A DNA stretch of 64,000 nt from Brevundimonas sp. SGAir0440 (GTDB lineage: Bacteria; Pseudomonadota; Alphaproteobacteria; Caulobacterales; Caulobacteraceae), in the NCBI RefSeq assembly GCF_005484585.1, contig NZ_CP039435.1:2356001-2420000 (forward strand), written 5' to 3'. Both the position numbers and the translations under genes were made by a program. Below, piece after piece: positions 48,847-57,563 of the stretch; within the stretch, counting starts at the first letter, position 1; each line of letters begins with the position of its first letter. A model generated the notes under the pieces. The model saw nothing but the letters and a program-made list of their open reading frames with translations, had not been told where the DNA came from and did not search any database.

Positions 48847-51798
48847 ATGGGTCACAGGTTCACTTCAACCGCGCTCGCTGCGCTCATGCTGGGTGTCGCG
48901 ACGCCGGTCATCGCGCAATCGACCGAGGCCGTCCGGACGTTCAGCATCGGCGCCGGGCCGCTTGAGCGCAGCCTGCCGGTGTTCGCCCAGCAGAGCGGCC
49001 TGCAGATCCTCTATCCCAGCGCGCTGGTAGCCGGCCGACAGGCTCGCGCTCTCACCGGCGAATACACTCCTGAGGCCGCGCTCGCGGAGCTCCTGCGCGG
49101 GACGGGCCTGGCCTATCGCCAGAGCCGCCCGACGGTCTTCGTACTCGTTGATCCCTCAGCCCGCGCCGAGGCCGAACCGCAGGCCACCCAGCTTGAAGAA
49201 ATCGTGGTCACGGGGACCTATCTGCGGGGCGCGGACAGTCCGTCGCCGGTCACCGTCATTACCCAGGACGACATCGCCCGGCAAGGCCGCGCGACGGTCG
49301 CCGAGACCCTCGCCGCCTTGCCGCAGAACTTCACCGGGGCGGCCTATGAGGGGTCTGCCGGGACAGGCGCAGACCGCACGAGCCGAAACTCGGCTTATGC
49401 GACCGGGGTGAACCTGCGGGGTCTGGGCGCGGATGCAACCCTCGTCCTGGTCAACGGCCGGCGGATCGCGGGCACGGGCAGCGCCGGCGACTTCTCGGAC
49501 ATCTCCAATCTTCCCAGCAGCGCCATTGCCCGAGCGGATGTGCTGCTCGACGGCGCGTCGGCCCTCTACGGCGCAGACGCGGTCGGCGGTGTAGTCAACA
49601 TCATCCTGAAGTCACGGTTCGACGGCGCCGAAACCCGGCTACGTGTTGGCGGCACCAGCGACGGCGGGGCCGAGGAGACTCTCCTGTCTCACAGCGGCGG
49701 TTTCAACTGGTCCAACGGCGGCCTCCTCGCCGCTTACGAATTCCACGACCGCGGCGAGTTGCGCGCCGCCGACCGTCGCGCAACCGCGAATGCGGACCTG
49801 CGCCCGCTGGGCGGCTCGGACTGGCGCTTCACCTACGCGGCCCCGGGCAACCTCATGGCGTTCGATCCGGTCAGCGGATCCTATGAACCGGTCTACGCCA
49901 TCCCACGCAATCAGAACGGCGTGGGCCTCACGCCTGGAGACTTTCGCCCGGGCGAAGTCAATCTGACCAATCAGATGGAGGGCCTGTGGAGCCTGCCGCA
50001 CCAGCGCCGGCACAGCCTTTTCGTGGCGGGCCGGCAGGACCTTCCGGGCGGTTTCAGTCTGGACGGCGACCTTCGCTACACCGACCGGACCTACATCCAG
50101 GAGTCGGTGGCCGACATCGGCATCCTGTTCGTGACGCCGGACAATCCCTTCTTCGTGCCGGTGGCGGGCGAGCCCTATCAGGAGATCGCCTATTCCTTCA
50201 TCAACGACCTGGGGCCGGGCCGTGACGAAGGCTTCTCCCGCAGCGTCGGCGGCGCCGTCGGGGTCACGGGTGAACTCGCCGGATGGAACCTCGCGGCCTA
50301 TCTGAGCGGAGGTCGGGAGACTACCGGGCTTATGGCCTCGAACCGGGTCCAGACGACCCGGCTCGACGAAGCCCTCGGCTCTACGCCGAACAATCCGGGA
50401 ACCACCTTCAACCCGGCCGTCGACGGCTACTTCAATCCCTATGGCGCTCCCGCCGCCCATAGCCCGGCCCTGTTGGCCTTCATCGGGTCCGGCTACCTTC
50501 GGTCCGAGAACATCAGCACGGTCGGCTCCTTCAACCTCAAGGCCGACGGCGTCCTCTTCGCCCTGCCAGGCGGGGACCTGCGCATGGCCGTCGGTGTCGA
50601 CTATCGCCAGGAGCGCTTCGAAACCTCCGGCGAGAATTTCATCTCCGGCGCAGCGCCGCGCATCGCCGCCCCGACGGCGTTCGAGCGCGACGTCTCGGCC
50701 GCCTTCGTCGAACTGCGCGCGCCGCTCGTGGGGCCCGACAACGCCCGGCCCGGCCTCGAACGGTTGGAGCTGTCCCTTGCCGGTCGTGTCGAGGACCATG
50801 AGGGGATCGGCCAGACCAGCAATCCCAAGTTCGGCGTCCTCTACAACCCGACCCCCGACCTGCTCCTGCGCGCCAGCTACGGCACCTCGTTCCGCGCCCC
50901 TTCGCTGAGGGAGTTGAACAGCGCCTACCGGCTCGGCCCGGTGTTCCTGGACCGCGCCGGCGCCAATGTGATCAGCATCGTCCAGTACGGGGGCAACCCG
51001 AATCTCATCCCGGAGACCGCGGAATCTTGGACGGCGGGCTTCGTCTGGACGCCCGCCGCCGCCGAAGGTCTCCGGATCGAGGGCGGCTGGTTCCGGACGA
51101 CCTTCGAGGACCGGATCGCGACCCCGGTCGCGGAGAACCTGATCAATGCGCTCAATGATCCGACCCTGGCCCCTTTCATCCGCTATGTGAGCCCCGGCTC
51201 AAACGCGGACGACCGGGCCTATGTCCAGTCCCTGCTCAGCCACCCGGGCAACTTCAATCCGAACGTCTTCCCGGCGACCGCCTACGGCGCCGTCATCGAC
51301 AACCGCTACGTCAACGCCTCGGCGGTAGAGGTCGAGGGGCTCGACCTTTCGACGCGCTATCGCTTCACCCTGGGGTCGGACGACATCTCGCTCGACGCGA
51401 CCGTGACCCATCTGCTGACCAACGACCGGGCGGTCACGGCGACCTCTCCCACCGAGGACATGCTCGGCGCCCCGAACTTTCCCGCGCGGTGGCGGGGCCG
51501 CTTCGGCGCGCAGTGGCTGCGCGGCCCGCTCACACTAGGCGGCGCCCTCAATCACGTCAGCGGAGGACGCGATCGGGTCAACGGACGCGGAATCGACGAC
51601 TGGATCACTCTGGACGGTCAGATCCGCTACGACCTTCAGAGCGGATGGGGAGAAGGTCTTTCGCTCACCCTCAATGTGCTCAATCTGACCAATGAGGAGC
51701 CGCCCTTCTACGATGCGCCGGCGGGGATCGGTTACGACGCCGCCAACACCAATGTGCTGGGCCGGCAGATTTCCCTTCAGCTCGTCAAGCGCTGGTGA
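48847..51798 (+). CDS. FecA-like TonB-dependent receptor with STN signalling domain
   Basis: A 983-residue protein: signal peptide, STN domain (~29-100, FSIGAGPLERSLPVFAQQSG, LSGEYTPEAALAELLRGTGL-like), TonB box EEIVVTGTY (~118), plug (ADVLLDGASALYGADAVGGVVNI) and a long barrel ending QISLQLVKRW. The N-terminal STN is the transducer domain that talks to FecR. In Caulobacter/sphingomonad lasso loci the equivalent receptor imports the lasso peptide, or lasso-bound metal, for recycling; that substrate is inferred here. Confidence 0.92.
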   Translation: MGHRFTSTALAALMLGVATPVIAQSTEAVRTFSIGAGPLERSLPVFAQQSGLQILYPSALVAGRQARALTGEYTPEAALAELLRGTGLAYRQSRPTVFVLVDPSARAEAEPQATQLEEIVVTGTYLRGADSPSPVTVITQDDIARQGRATVAETLAALPQNFTGAAYEGSAGTGADRTSRNSAYATGVNLRGLGADATLVLVNGRRIAGTGSAGDFSDISNLPSSAIARADVLLDGASALYGADAVGGVVNIILKSRFDGAETRLRVGGTSDGGAEETLLSHSGGFNWSNGGLLAAYEFHDRGELRAADRRATANADLRPLGGSDWRFTYAAPGNLMAFDPVSGSYEPVYAIPRNQNGVGLTPGDFRPGEVNLTNQMEGLWSLPHQRRHSLFVAGRQDLPGGFSLDGDLRYTDRTYIQESVADIGILFVTPDNPFFVPVAGEPYQEIAYSFINDLGPGRDEGFSRSVGGAVGVTGELAGWNLAAYLSGGRETTGLMASNRVQTTRLDEALGSTPNNPGTTFNPAVDGYFNPYGAPAAHSPALLAFIGSGYLRSENISTVGSFNLKADGVLFALPGGDLRMAVGVDYRQERFETSGENFISGAAPRIAAPTAFERDVSAAFVELRAPLVGPDNARPGLERLELSLAGRVEDHEGIGQTSNPKFGVLYNPTPDLLLRASYGTSFRAPSLRELNSAYRLGPVFLDRAGANVISIVQYGGNPNLIPETAESWTAGFVWTPAAAEGLRIEGGWFRTTFEDRIATPVAENLINALNDPTLAPFIRYVSPGSNADDRAYVQSLLSHPGNFNPNVFPATAYGAVIDNRYVNASAVEVEGLDLSTRYRFTLGSDDISLDATVTHLLTNDRAVTATSPTEDMLGAPNFPARWRGRFGAQWLRGPLTLGGALNHVSGGRDRVNGRGIDDWITLDGQIRYDLQSGWGEGLSLTLNVLNLTNEEPPFYDAPAGIGYDAANTNVLGRQISLQLVKRW

Positions 51799-51804
51799 TC
51801 GTCC

Positions 51805-54186
51805 ATGCGCATGGTCGCTCTCGCCCTCGCGGGCCTGCTCGCGACGGCGTGCCCGGCGTTGGCGAGGCAAGAGCCGCTCACGGTGGATGTCATTCTGGGA
51901 CTCGAAAGCTTCGGACGGGTCGCGATCGATCCGTCCGGCGCGGTCGCCGTCTTCGAGGAGCGGCGCGCCCGAGGCGATCTCCCCCGCCATGATCTGGAGG
52001 CCGAAGGCGCCAACCGGTACGCCCGGCTGTACCGCATCGACCTCGACGCCCCCGACCATCCGCGACCGCTCCTGACGATGGACGAAGACGCCGGCTATTC
52101 CGTCGGCGCCTTCTCGCCCAGCGGTCGGCGTCTGGCCGTGTTTCGGCTCCGGAACGACGAATGGCGGCTGGGAATCGTCGAGATCGCCGCGGGGGAGGTG
52201 GTGTGGACCGATGTGGCGCCGGAGCTTGGCCTATGGGGCCGGTCCCTGGAATGGCTCACGGACGACACCCTCGTCGTGCTTGGCATGCCGGACGGGGCGC
52301 TTCCTCCAAGACTGGCGGGCCCCCGCGCCGAACAGGCACGCCTGCTGGCGCTGAGGGCGGCGGCGACGGCCGGGTCGCCGGCTGCGATCACGGTGGGCGA
52401 AGACGGCCCGCCGGAAGCCTTGCCGCCGCGACGTCTCTGGCGGATCGACGCCGTCACCGGAGAGGCCGCGGCGATCGCCGACGGTCCCTTCCTCGACCTC
52501 GAGGTCTCTCCGGACGGACGATACGCCGCGCTTCTGCTGGACGGCCCCCTCCTGCCGCCGCCCTCCGCCGATACCGCGAGCGAGGTGCGCCGCGCCCGGG
52601 GGCTGGAGCTCGTCGAGCTGACCACCGGGGCCGCCGTCCGGCCGCCCGAAGCCGGCAACATCTCTACGAGCCTGCTCGCCTGGTCGCCAGCCTCCGACGC
52701 GCTTCTCGTGGCCACGATCGGCGACAAGCCGGCCCGGCTCCTGACCGTCGCTCCGGACGGCGCGGCGCGGGACGTGACCCCGGCCGGAGCGCACCCGACC
52801 ACGCCGATCGACTTCCAGGGCATGGCGACGGCCGAGGGCGGCTGGCTGGGCGAGACCCCGATCTTCAAGGGCCGCTCCGGATCCCGCGAGGGCTGGTTCG
52901 TCGCCGGCGCCGACGCCCTGCCGCTCTTGGGCCTGTCTCCGGACGCCGGGCTCGTCGCCGAGGGTCGGTCCTCGGTTCTGTTTACCAGCGGCGGGCGCGT
53001 CGTGCGCCTTGGTGCAGACGGCGAGCTCCCCGATCTCGGGGCCGTCGCGTCGGCGGTGAACCCCCGCGGTCCTTTCGGATTACGGGCGCAGAGCGGTCCG
53101 CTGAAGGCGGCCTTCGCCGTGGCCGAGCGTCCCGATGGGCGACTGTGCCAAGTCTGGGCCGATCCCGGAGCCGAGTCTCGATGCGTCGCAGCGACGCCAG
53201 GGGCCGCGATCAGCTGGAGCCGGGAGATCGGCCTCGACCGGAGCGGGCCGGAGGCGGAATCCAATACGCTTCGCCTACAGAGTGGTCCTCGCCGGGAGGT
53301 GGTCTGGCGGCTGAACCCCGAACTCGACCGGATCGCGGTCGCGGCGCCCCGGCGGGTCACCGGCGTCGGCGGCGCGGGCGGCTGGCTCTATCCGCCGTCA
53401 AACCCGACAGCGGCGCCGCCCGTGATCGTGGTGCCCTATCAGGGCGAGGCCTACCCCGCCCCGCCGTGGTGGATGCGGCGGGAGTCCACCAGCCTGTCGC
53501 TGGCGCCGCAGCTGATGGTCACGGCGGGCTACGCCATCCTCATCCCGGACCTTCCCGCGACCCCGGAACCGGCTGACGGCCTCGCCCAACGCATCCTGTC
53601 GGTCGTCGACGCCGCGGCGGCGGAAGGGTTGGTCGATGCAGACCGGATCGGCTTGTGGGGCTGGAGCTTCGGCGCCTGGTCCGCCGTGATGAGCGCGGCC
53701 CAGTCTCCCCGCTTCGACGCCGTGGTGGCGTTGAACGGGCCGATGAATTTCTCGACGGTCATCGGGGACGTCGGTTCGACCCTGCGGCTGGAGGGCGGGC
53801 ATGCGCTCGCCGCGACAGCTGGGGCCCGCTGGCTGGAGTCCGGCCAGGCCGAGATGCGCGACGCCTACTGGCGTGCGCCCGACCGGTATCGGCGCAACAG
53901 TCCGTTCGAGCAGGCGGACCGCATCACCGCGCCGACGCTTCTGGTGGTGGGAGAATACGACCTTATGCTGAGCCAGTCGGAGCAGCTCTACGGGGCGCTG
54001 CACCGTCTGAACCGCCCGGTGGCCCTGACTCTCCTCATCGGCGAGGACCACGGCGTTCAGAGCCCGGGCAACATCCGGCTCTACTACGACCAGGTGCGCG
54101 ACTGGTTCGGCCGGCATCTCATGGGACCCGGCGGTCCAGCCGCTCCCGCCAGCGGCGCACCCAGGCCTCCGTCAGCGCCAGACTGA
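51805..54186 (+). CDS. lasso peptide isopeptidase (AtxE-like, S9 prolyl-oligopeptidase fold)
   Basis: A 793-residue protein with signal peptide (MRMVALALAGLLATACPALA). A seven-bladed beta-propeller (~25-530) is followed by an alpha/beta hydrolase with Ser621 in GLWGWSFGAWSAV, Asp719 in VVGEYDLM and His749 in IGEDHGVQ. AtxE-type isopeptidases open the macrolactam of cognate lasso peptides. Location 6 bp after the receptor gene suggests it linearises re-imported peptide. The 3' end overlaps the convergent cyclase gene by 68 bp. A generic peptidase role cannot be excluded. Confidence 0.88.
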   Translation: MRMVALALAGLLATACPALARQEPLTVDVILGLESFGRVAIDPSGAVAVFEERRARGDLPRHDLEAEGANRYARLYRIDLDAPDHPRPLLTMDEDAGYSVGAFSPSGRRLAVFRLRNDEWRLGIVEIAAGEVVWTDVAPELGLWGRSLEWLTDDTLVVLGMPDGALPPRLAGPRAEQARLLALRAAATAGSPAAITVGEDGPPEALPPRRLWRIDAVTGEAAAIADGPFLDLEVSPDGRYAALLLDGPLLPPPSADTASEVRRARGLELVELTTGAAVRPPEAGNISTSLLAWSPASDALLVATIGDKPARLLTVAPDGAARDVTPAGAHPTTPIDFQGMATAEGGWLGETPIFKGRSGSREGWFVAGADALPLLGLSPDAGLVAEGRSSVLFTSGGRVVRLGADGELPDLGAVASAVNPRGPFGLRAQSGPLKAAFAVAERPDGRLCQVWADPGAESRCVAATPGAAISWSREIGLDRSGPEAESNTLRLQSGPRREVVWRLNPELDRIAVAAPRRVTGVGGAGGWLYPPSNPTAAPPVIVVPYQGEAYPAPPWWMRRESTSLSLAPQLMVTAGYAILIPDLPATPEPADGLAQRILSVVDAAAAEGLVDADRIGLWGWSFGAWSAVMSAAQSPRFDAVVALNGPMNFSTVIGDVGSTLRLEGGHALAATAGARWLESGQAEMRDAYWRAPDRYRRNSPFEQADRITAPTLLVVGEYDLMLSQSEQLYGALHRLNRPVALTLLIGEDHGVQSPGNIRLYYDQVRDWFGRHLMGPGGPAAPASGAPRPPSAPD

Positions 54187-55834
54187 GCAGGTGGGAATGA
54201 CCACCGCGCCACAGCAGGGCGTCCCGGGTGAGGCGGTCCTCCAGTCCGGGATCGATCAACCCCGCCTCCGCCAGTGCGCCGCCGAGCAGATAGTCGCGCA
54301 GGAAGTCCAGGTGCGCGGCGACGGCGCCGCCGTAATAGGCGCCCAGTTCGCCCTTGGAGCGGCGATCCAGGATCGAGGGCGGCAAGACATCCGCGAAGGC
54401 GGCGCGCGCGGCGGCGCGGTCACGCCCGCCCCAGGTCAGATCGACCGCCGACAGGGCCAACCCCGCCTCCACCACCGGCTGGCTGAGCAGCGGATTGACG
54501 CAGGGGCCCAGACGGCTGCGCACCGCCGGCCCCTGAAACGTCTGGCAGAAGGCCAAGGCGGACATCTGCAAGGCTTTGGCAGGCGGGACGCCGCGCAGAT
54601 CGTCGAGCCAGGGGTGGTCCCAGCCGGCGCGATGGCAGACCTCCTCGCGCCAGTCCCGGGCGAGCGCCGTGGGCCACAGGGGGCGCCGCAGCCAGCGCGA
54701 GAGGCGATGCAGGACCACCAACCGCGCGCGACCGCGCCGCTCCCAGATCTCGTCCAGCCCGATCAGCAGGCTGGGCATCTGAAAGAAGACCGCGTCGCCG
54801 CCCTGCCCCGTCAGCGAGCCCCAGCCGCCCGTCGCCTCGATCCGGTCGGCGATGTCGTCGTTGTAGTCGGGATCGATGTCGTTGGCCGCTGGCCGGAAGG
54901 TCTCGGCGCACGCGGCCAGGCGGGCGGCGTCGAGCCTGAGGCCGTCGCGACGGACTTCCGTCAGCGTAAAGCCATGCCGTCCCGCGACCGCCCGGGCGTA
55001 ATCCCGTTCGTCACCCTCCGGCTGGTCGACGTAGTGGTTGACCCAGGCGGCGACGCTTCGGCGCTGATCTGTGGTCAGGACGCCCGCCACGATGGCGGAG
55101 TCCAGTCCGCCGCTGACCTCGGCGATCCAGCGCCTGTCGCCCGCCAGCGCCCGCACCGACCGTTCCACCGCCCCTCGGAGATCGGTCGCCGGACGCGAGG
55201 CCCGGTCCCGATACACCTCCGCGGGCCGCCAGATCTGCCGCCCCTGGTTGACGCCCTCCCCGGTCACCCGCAGCTCGCCGCCGGCGACGGCCTGTAGTCC
55301 GGTCAGGGCCAGTCGATGCCGGTGTTCGCCGGGGCGGCCCACCAGGGCGGCGACCGCGTTCCAATCCAGCCCGATCCCCTCGGGCAGCCAGGGATCGATG
55401 ACCGCCGCCGCGCTCGTGGAGATCAGCGTCACGCCGGCCTTGCGCCAGACGACGCAGTCCAGGGCACCAGACGGGTCGCGGAGCACGGCGACGTCGCCCT
55501 CGACCCGCCGAACCAGCAGGTAGCGCCCCCAGTGGTCCGAACAGACCATGCGGGCCTGCGCCGCGTCCAGCCGTCGGCATCCCAGGGCGCCGCGCGCCCG
55601 CAGCGACAGCGCCTGGCCCTCGCGGTCGTAGATCTCGCCGATGACCACGCCGTGCCCATCGAGTCCCCGGGCGACCTCGAGCCGTCCGCCGGTCGGGGCG
55701 AACACCTGGATGAAGGGATCGTGCGATTTGCGCGACCAGCCGGCCCGGCTCAGGCGCTGTCGAACGGGCGCGACCAAGGCGTCGACCGCGGCCGGATTGT
55801 CGCCGACGAGAATGATCGCGCAATCCGCCCCCAC
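54119..55834 (-). CDS. lasso peptide cyclase C protein (asparagine-synthetase-like)
   Basis: A 571-residue protein starting at GTG 55834, one base after the B gene stop. The N-terminal half resembles the glutamine amidotransferase fold without a catalytic Cys2 (MGADCAIILVGDN). The C-terminal synthetase domain has the PP-loop EVSGGLDSAIVAGVL (~235-250) and LTGQGGDAVFFQMP. It adenylates the Glu side chain at core position 9 and forms the macrolactam with the N-terminal Ala. Confidence 0.92.
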   Translation of the reverse strand: MGADCAIILVGDNPAAVDALVAPVRQRLSRAGWSRKSHDPFIQVFAPTGGRLEVARGLDGHGVVIGEIYDREGQALSLRARGALGCRRLDAAQARMVCSDHWGRYLLVRRVEGDVAVLRDPSGALDCVVWRKAGVTLISTSAAAVIDPWLPEGIGLDWNAVAALVGRPGEHRHRLALTGLQAVAGGELRVTGEGVNQGRQIWRPAEVYRDRASRPATDLRGAVERSVRALAGDRRWIAEVSGGLDSAIVAGVLTTDQRRSVAAWVNHYVDQPEGDERDYARAVAGRHGFTLTEVRRDGLRLDAARLAACAETFRPAANDIDPDYNDDIADRIEATGGWGSLTGQGGDAVFFQMPSLLIGLDEIWERRGRARLVVLHRLSRWLRRPLWPTALARDWREEVCHRAGWDHPWLDDLRGVPPAKALQMSALAFCQTFQGPAVRSRLGPCVNPLLSQPVVEAGLALSAVDLTWGGRDRAAARAAFADVLPPSILDRRSKGELGAYYGGAVAAHLDFLRDYLLGGALAEAGLIDPGLEDRLTRDALLWRGGHSHLLSLALTEAWVRRWRERLDRRVP

Positions 55835-55835
55835 C

Positions 55836-56492
55836 TCAGATCACCAGGATCGGTCGATAGACGGTCAGGGTTTCCGGGGCCTCGCTGATGCACCGGTCGC
55901 CGCTCTGGAGCCAGCAATGAGCGAGAAACGGGAAGGTGCGGACCCCGAAGACCCAGTCCGCGTCCAAATCCGCGGCATTGACGAAGCGCAGGAGCAGTTC
56001 CGCCTGGAGCAGGCAGGCGCCGGTCCAGGGCGCCAGCGGCAGCAACTGGCGGAACACCTCGACCCGCGCGGCGAGCGCTTCGGGATCAGACCGACGACCG
56101 CGACGCCGGGCGTATCGCCGGCTGAGGTCCAGAAGTGTCGGCCGACGCCGCACCGCTTCGACCCAGATGACGCCGAAGGTAACGAGGTCCCGCAGCGTCG
56201 GCCGGATCGGCGGCGCAGGCGGAAGGCGCGCCGACGGCAGGGCCGGCGGCGGGGTGCGATCGTCCCGCGCTGACGTGGGATGCAGCAACTCCTCGGCGGC
56301 CAGGCGAAGAAGATCGTTCATCGATCCCAAAGCCCGCCGTCCCTCAATCCGAAGATCGCCGCACTCCGGCAGGCAGAGATAGTCGTCTGCGGCGAGATCG
56401 AGCAGGATCAGATCGTCGCCGACGCGGACTGCGTGAACGCCCTCTGCGAGCCAGCCGCAGTGACCGTCCTCGGCGGGAAGCGCTTCGGCCAT
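55836..56492 (-). CDS. lasso peptide leader peptidase B protein (RRE plus transglutaminase-like peptidase)
   Basis: A 218-residue full-length B protein. Residues ~1-75 are the PqqD-like recognition element (GVHAVRVGDDLILLDLAADDYLCL). Residues ~95-218 are the transglutaminase-like cysteine peptidase with Cys160 (PWTGACLLQAELLLRF) and His192 (FPFLAHCWLQSGD), the same 32-residue spacing as in McjB. The third catalytic position, 12 residues after the His, is Glu204 (CISEAPE) rather than Asp. It cuts the leader after the T-R dipeptide. Confidence 0.92.
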   Translation of the reverse strand: MAEALPAEDGHCGWLAEGVHAVRVGDDLILLDLAADDYLCLPECGDLRIEGRRALGSMNDLLRLAAEELLHPTSARDDRTPPPALPSARLPPAPPIRPTLRDLVTFGVIWVEAVRRRPTLLDLSRRYARRRGRRSDPEALAARVEVFRQLLPLAPWTGACLLQAELLLRFVNAADLDADWVFGVRTFPFLAHCWLQSGDRCISEAPETLTVYRPILVI

Positions 56493-56552
56493 TCCCAGAC
56501 CTCTCTCTGTTACAGCTGAACTTGGCTGGTCCGCCCTGCGGCAGGACCCGGC

Positions 56553-56577
56553 GGGGCCGTCCGAAACGGACGGCCCC
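56553..56577 (-). promoter_or_regulatory. GC hairpin between precursor A1 and the B gene
   Basis: GGGGCCGTCCG pairs perfectly with CGGACGGCCCC around AAA, 7 bases after the A1 stop. No T tract follows on the coding strand, so it is more likely an RNA-stabilising or attenuating element than a full terminator. It would let precursor mRNA exceed B/C mRNA, as is seen in other lasso operons. Confidence 0.75.
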
Positions 56578-56583
56578 CTGGGC

Positions 56584-56709
56584 TCATTCCGGCGGCATGG
56601 TCCAGTGGCGGGCCGGGTTCAGTTCGGTGAACGGCCCCATCAGGATCGCCCGGGTCAGCCGACGGGCGGCTCCCAGACGCAGGACGCGCGTCTCGTTCTG
56701 GATCTTCAT
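56584..56709 (-). CDS. lasso peptide precursor A1
   Basis: A 41-residue precursor. The leader MKIQNETRVLRLGAARRLTR ends in T-R with the invariant Thr at -2. The core is predicted to have the ring AILMGPFTE (Ala1 joined to the side chain of Glu9) and the tail LNPARHWTMPPE, 21 residues in all. AGGAGAGG lies upstream of the ATG. Encoded directly upstream of B and C and downstream of a second precursor. Bulky tail residues (Arg14, His15, Trp16) are candidate plugs. Cleavage and ring position follow family rules and are not proven. Confidence 0.9.
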   Translation of the reverse strand: MKIQNETRVLRLGAARRLTRAILMGPFTELNPARHWTMPPE

Positions 56710-56776
56710 GGATCCCTCTCCTGTGTCAGGATTGCCTCTGGTCGAGGCGTCCGGGGCGAGGCCGGGCCCGGACGTC

Positions 56777-56796
56777 CGGGCCGCCGAAGCGGCCCG
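56777..56796 (-). promoter_or_regulatory. GC hairpin between precursors A2 and A1
   Basis: CGGGCCGC and GCGGCCCG pair perfectly around CGAA, 5 bases after the A2 stop. No T tract. It matches the position of the hairpin after A1, so each precursor gene carries its own 3' structure. Confidence 0.68.
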
Positions 56797-56801
56797 TCCG
56801 G

Positions 56802-56927
56802 TCATTCGCTGGGCGGAATGGTGTACTTCAGCACCGGATTCAGCTCGTCGAATTCGCCGCGCGAGACCGCGCGGGTCAGGGTGCGGGCGGACCCGAGGCG
56901 CACGAGGCGCGAGGTGCTCTTGGTCAT
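56802..56927 (-). CDS. lasso peptide precursor A2
   Basis: A 41-residue precursor. The leader MTKSTSRLVRLGSARTLTR again ends in T-R. The predicted core is ring AVSRGEFDE (Ala1 to Glu9; Asp8 is the alternative) and tail LNPVLKYTIPPSE, 22 residues. The core aligns with A1 without gaps through E-L-N-P, and the leaders share RLGxARxLTR. AGGAG 8 bp upstream. It is the first precursor of the operon. Confidence 0.9.
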   Translation of the reverse strand: MTKSTSRLVRLGSARTLTRAVSRGEFDELNPVLKYTIPPSE

Positions 56928-56996
56928 GGTCGTCTCCTGTTTTGAAGGCCGACAAAACGTCGACGACGAACCATCAGCGCCGGAAAGCAAATCGAT

Positions 56997-57563
56997 TCAA
57001 ACTATATTTCGCGTATACTTCGATTGATCTGGATCGATCCGCCGAACACGGGATGCGAGACCCGTCGCGGCGATCCGCCAGCGCGCATAGTAGGCCTCGA
57101 CCTTGCTCGCCGGCGCGGGACCGTCGGCTGCTTCGGTCGGGCCGTTCAGCCGTCGGAGCGGCGCCAGGCGACGGCGCACGCGAACGAGGCTCTCGATCAG
57201 GGGTTGGTTGTCGCAGGCGTCAACCAGGTCGTCGATCCACGCCTCGACGGACGCGTCCGTAGCGTCGCAGGGCTGGGCGACCCGGGTGTAGAGCGCCGCA
57301 AGACCGACATGGGCGGCCTCCAGATCGAGCAAGCCCAGAACATCCTCAAGCGGGGCCGCGCGGGTGAAATAACCCAAACCGCGGCGATCCTCGACGAGAC
57401 CCTCGCCGCACAGGCGGGACAGGGCTTCGCGCACCGGGCTGGTGCTTAGGCCGAGCGAGGCGGCGATATCCACCACGGACAGATGCTGTCCGGGGGCCAG
57501 GGCGTCCTCCAGCGCGGCGCGCAGACTGCCGAGCGCCAAGCCGAAGGGATCGCGCTGCCTCAT
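56997..57563 (-). CDS. GntR-family regulator next to the lasso precursors
   Basis: A 188-residue protein with an N-terminal GntR winged HTH (LRAALEDALAPGQHLSVVDI, then AASLGLSTSPVREALSRLCGEGLV and YFTRAA) and a helical C-terminal domain resembling a short FCD ligand domain. It precedes A2 by 69 bp on the same strand, so it may be co-transcribed with, or repress, the precursor operon. Ligand unknown. Confidence 0.87.
   Translation of the reverse strand: MRQRDPFGLALGSLRAALEDALAPGQHLSVVDIAASLGLSTSPVREALSRLCGEGLVEDRRGLGYFTRAAPLEDVLGLLDLEAAHVGLAALYTRVAQPCDATDASVEAWIDDLVDACDNQPLIESLVRVRRRLAPLRRLNGPTEAADGPAPASKVEAYYARWRIAATGLASRVRRIDPDQSKYTRNIV

Noticed and set aside
48847-51798. Siderophore receptor for ferric citrate (FecA)
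   Set aside because: The STN domain and FecI/FecR are shared with FecA, but location next to an isopeptidase and lasso genes makes a lasso-related substrate more likely; no citrate transporter is present.
52161-53576. Long second plus-strand frame inside the isopeptidase gene
   Set aside because: It is a frame-shifted GC shadow, very rich in Arg and Gly, with no start signal; the real frame has the full catalytic triad.
54191-55297. Plus-strand frame across the cyclase gene
   Set aside because: Antisense shadow of the asparagine-synthetase-like gene, which has the SGGLDS motif on the minus strand.
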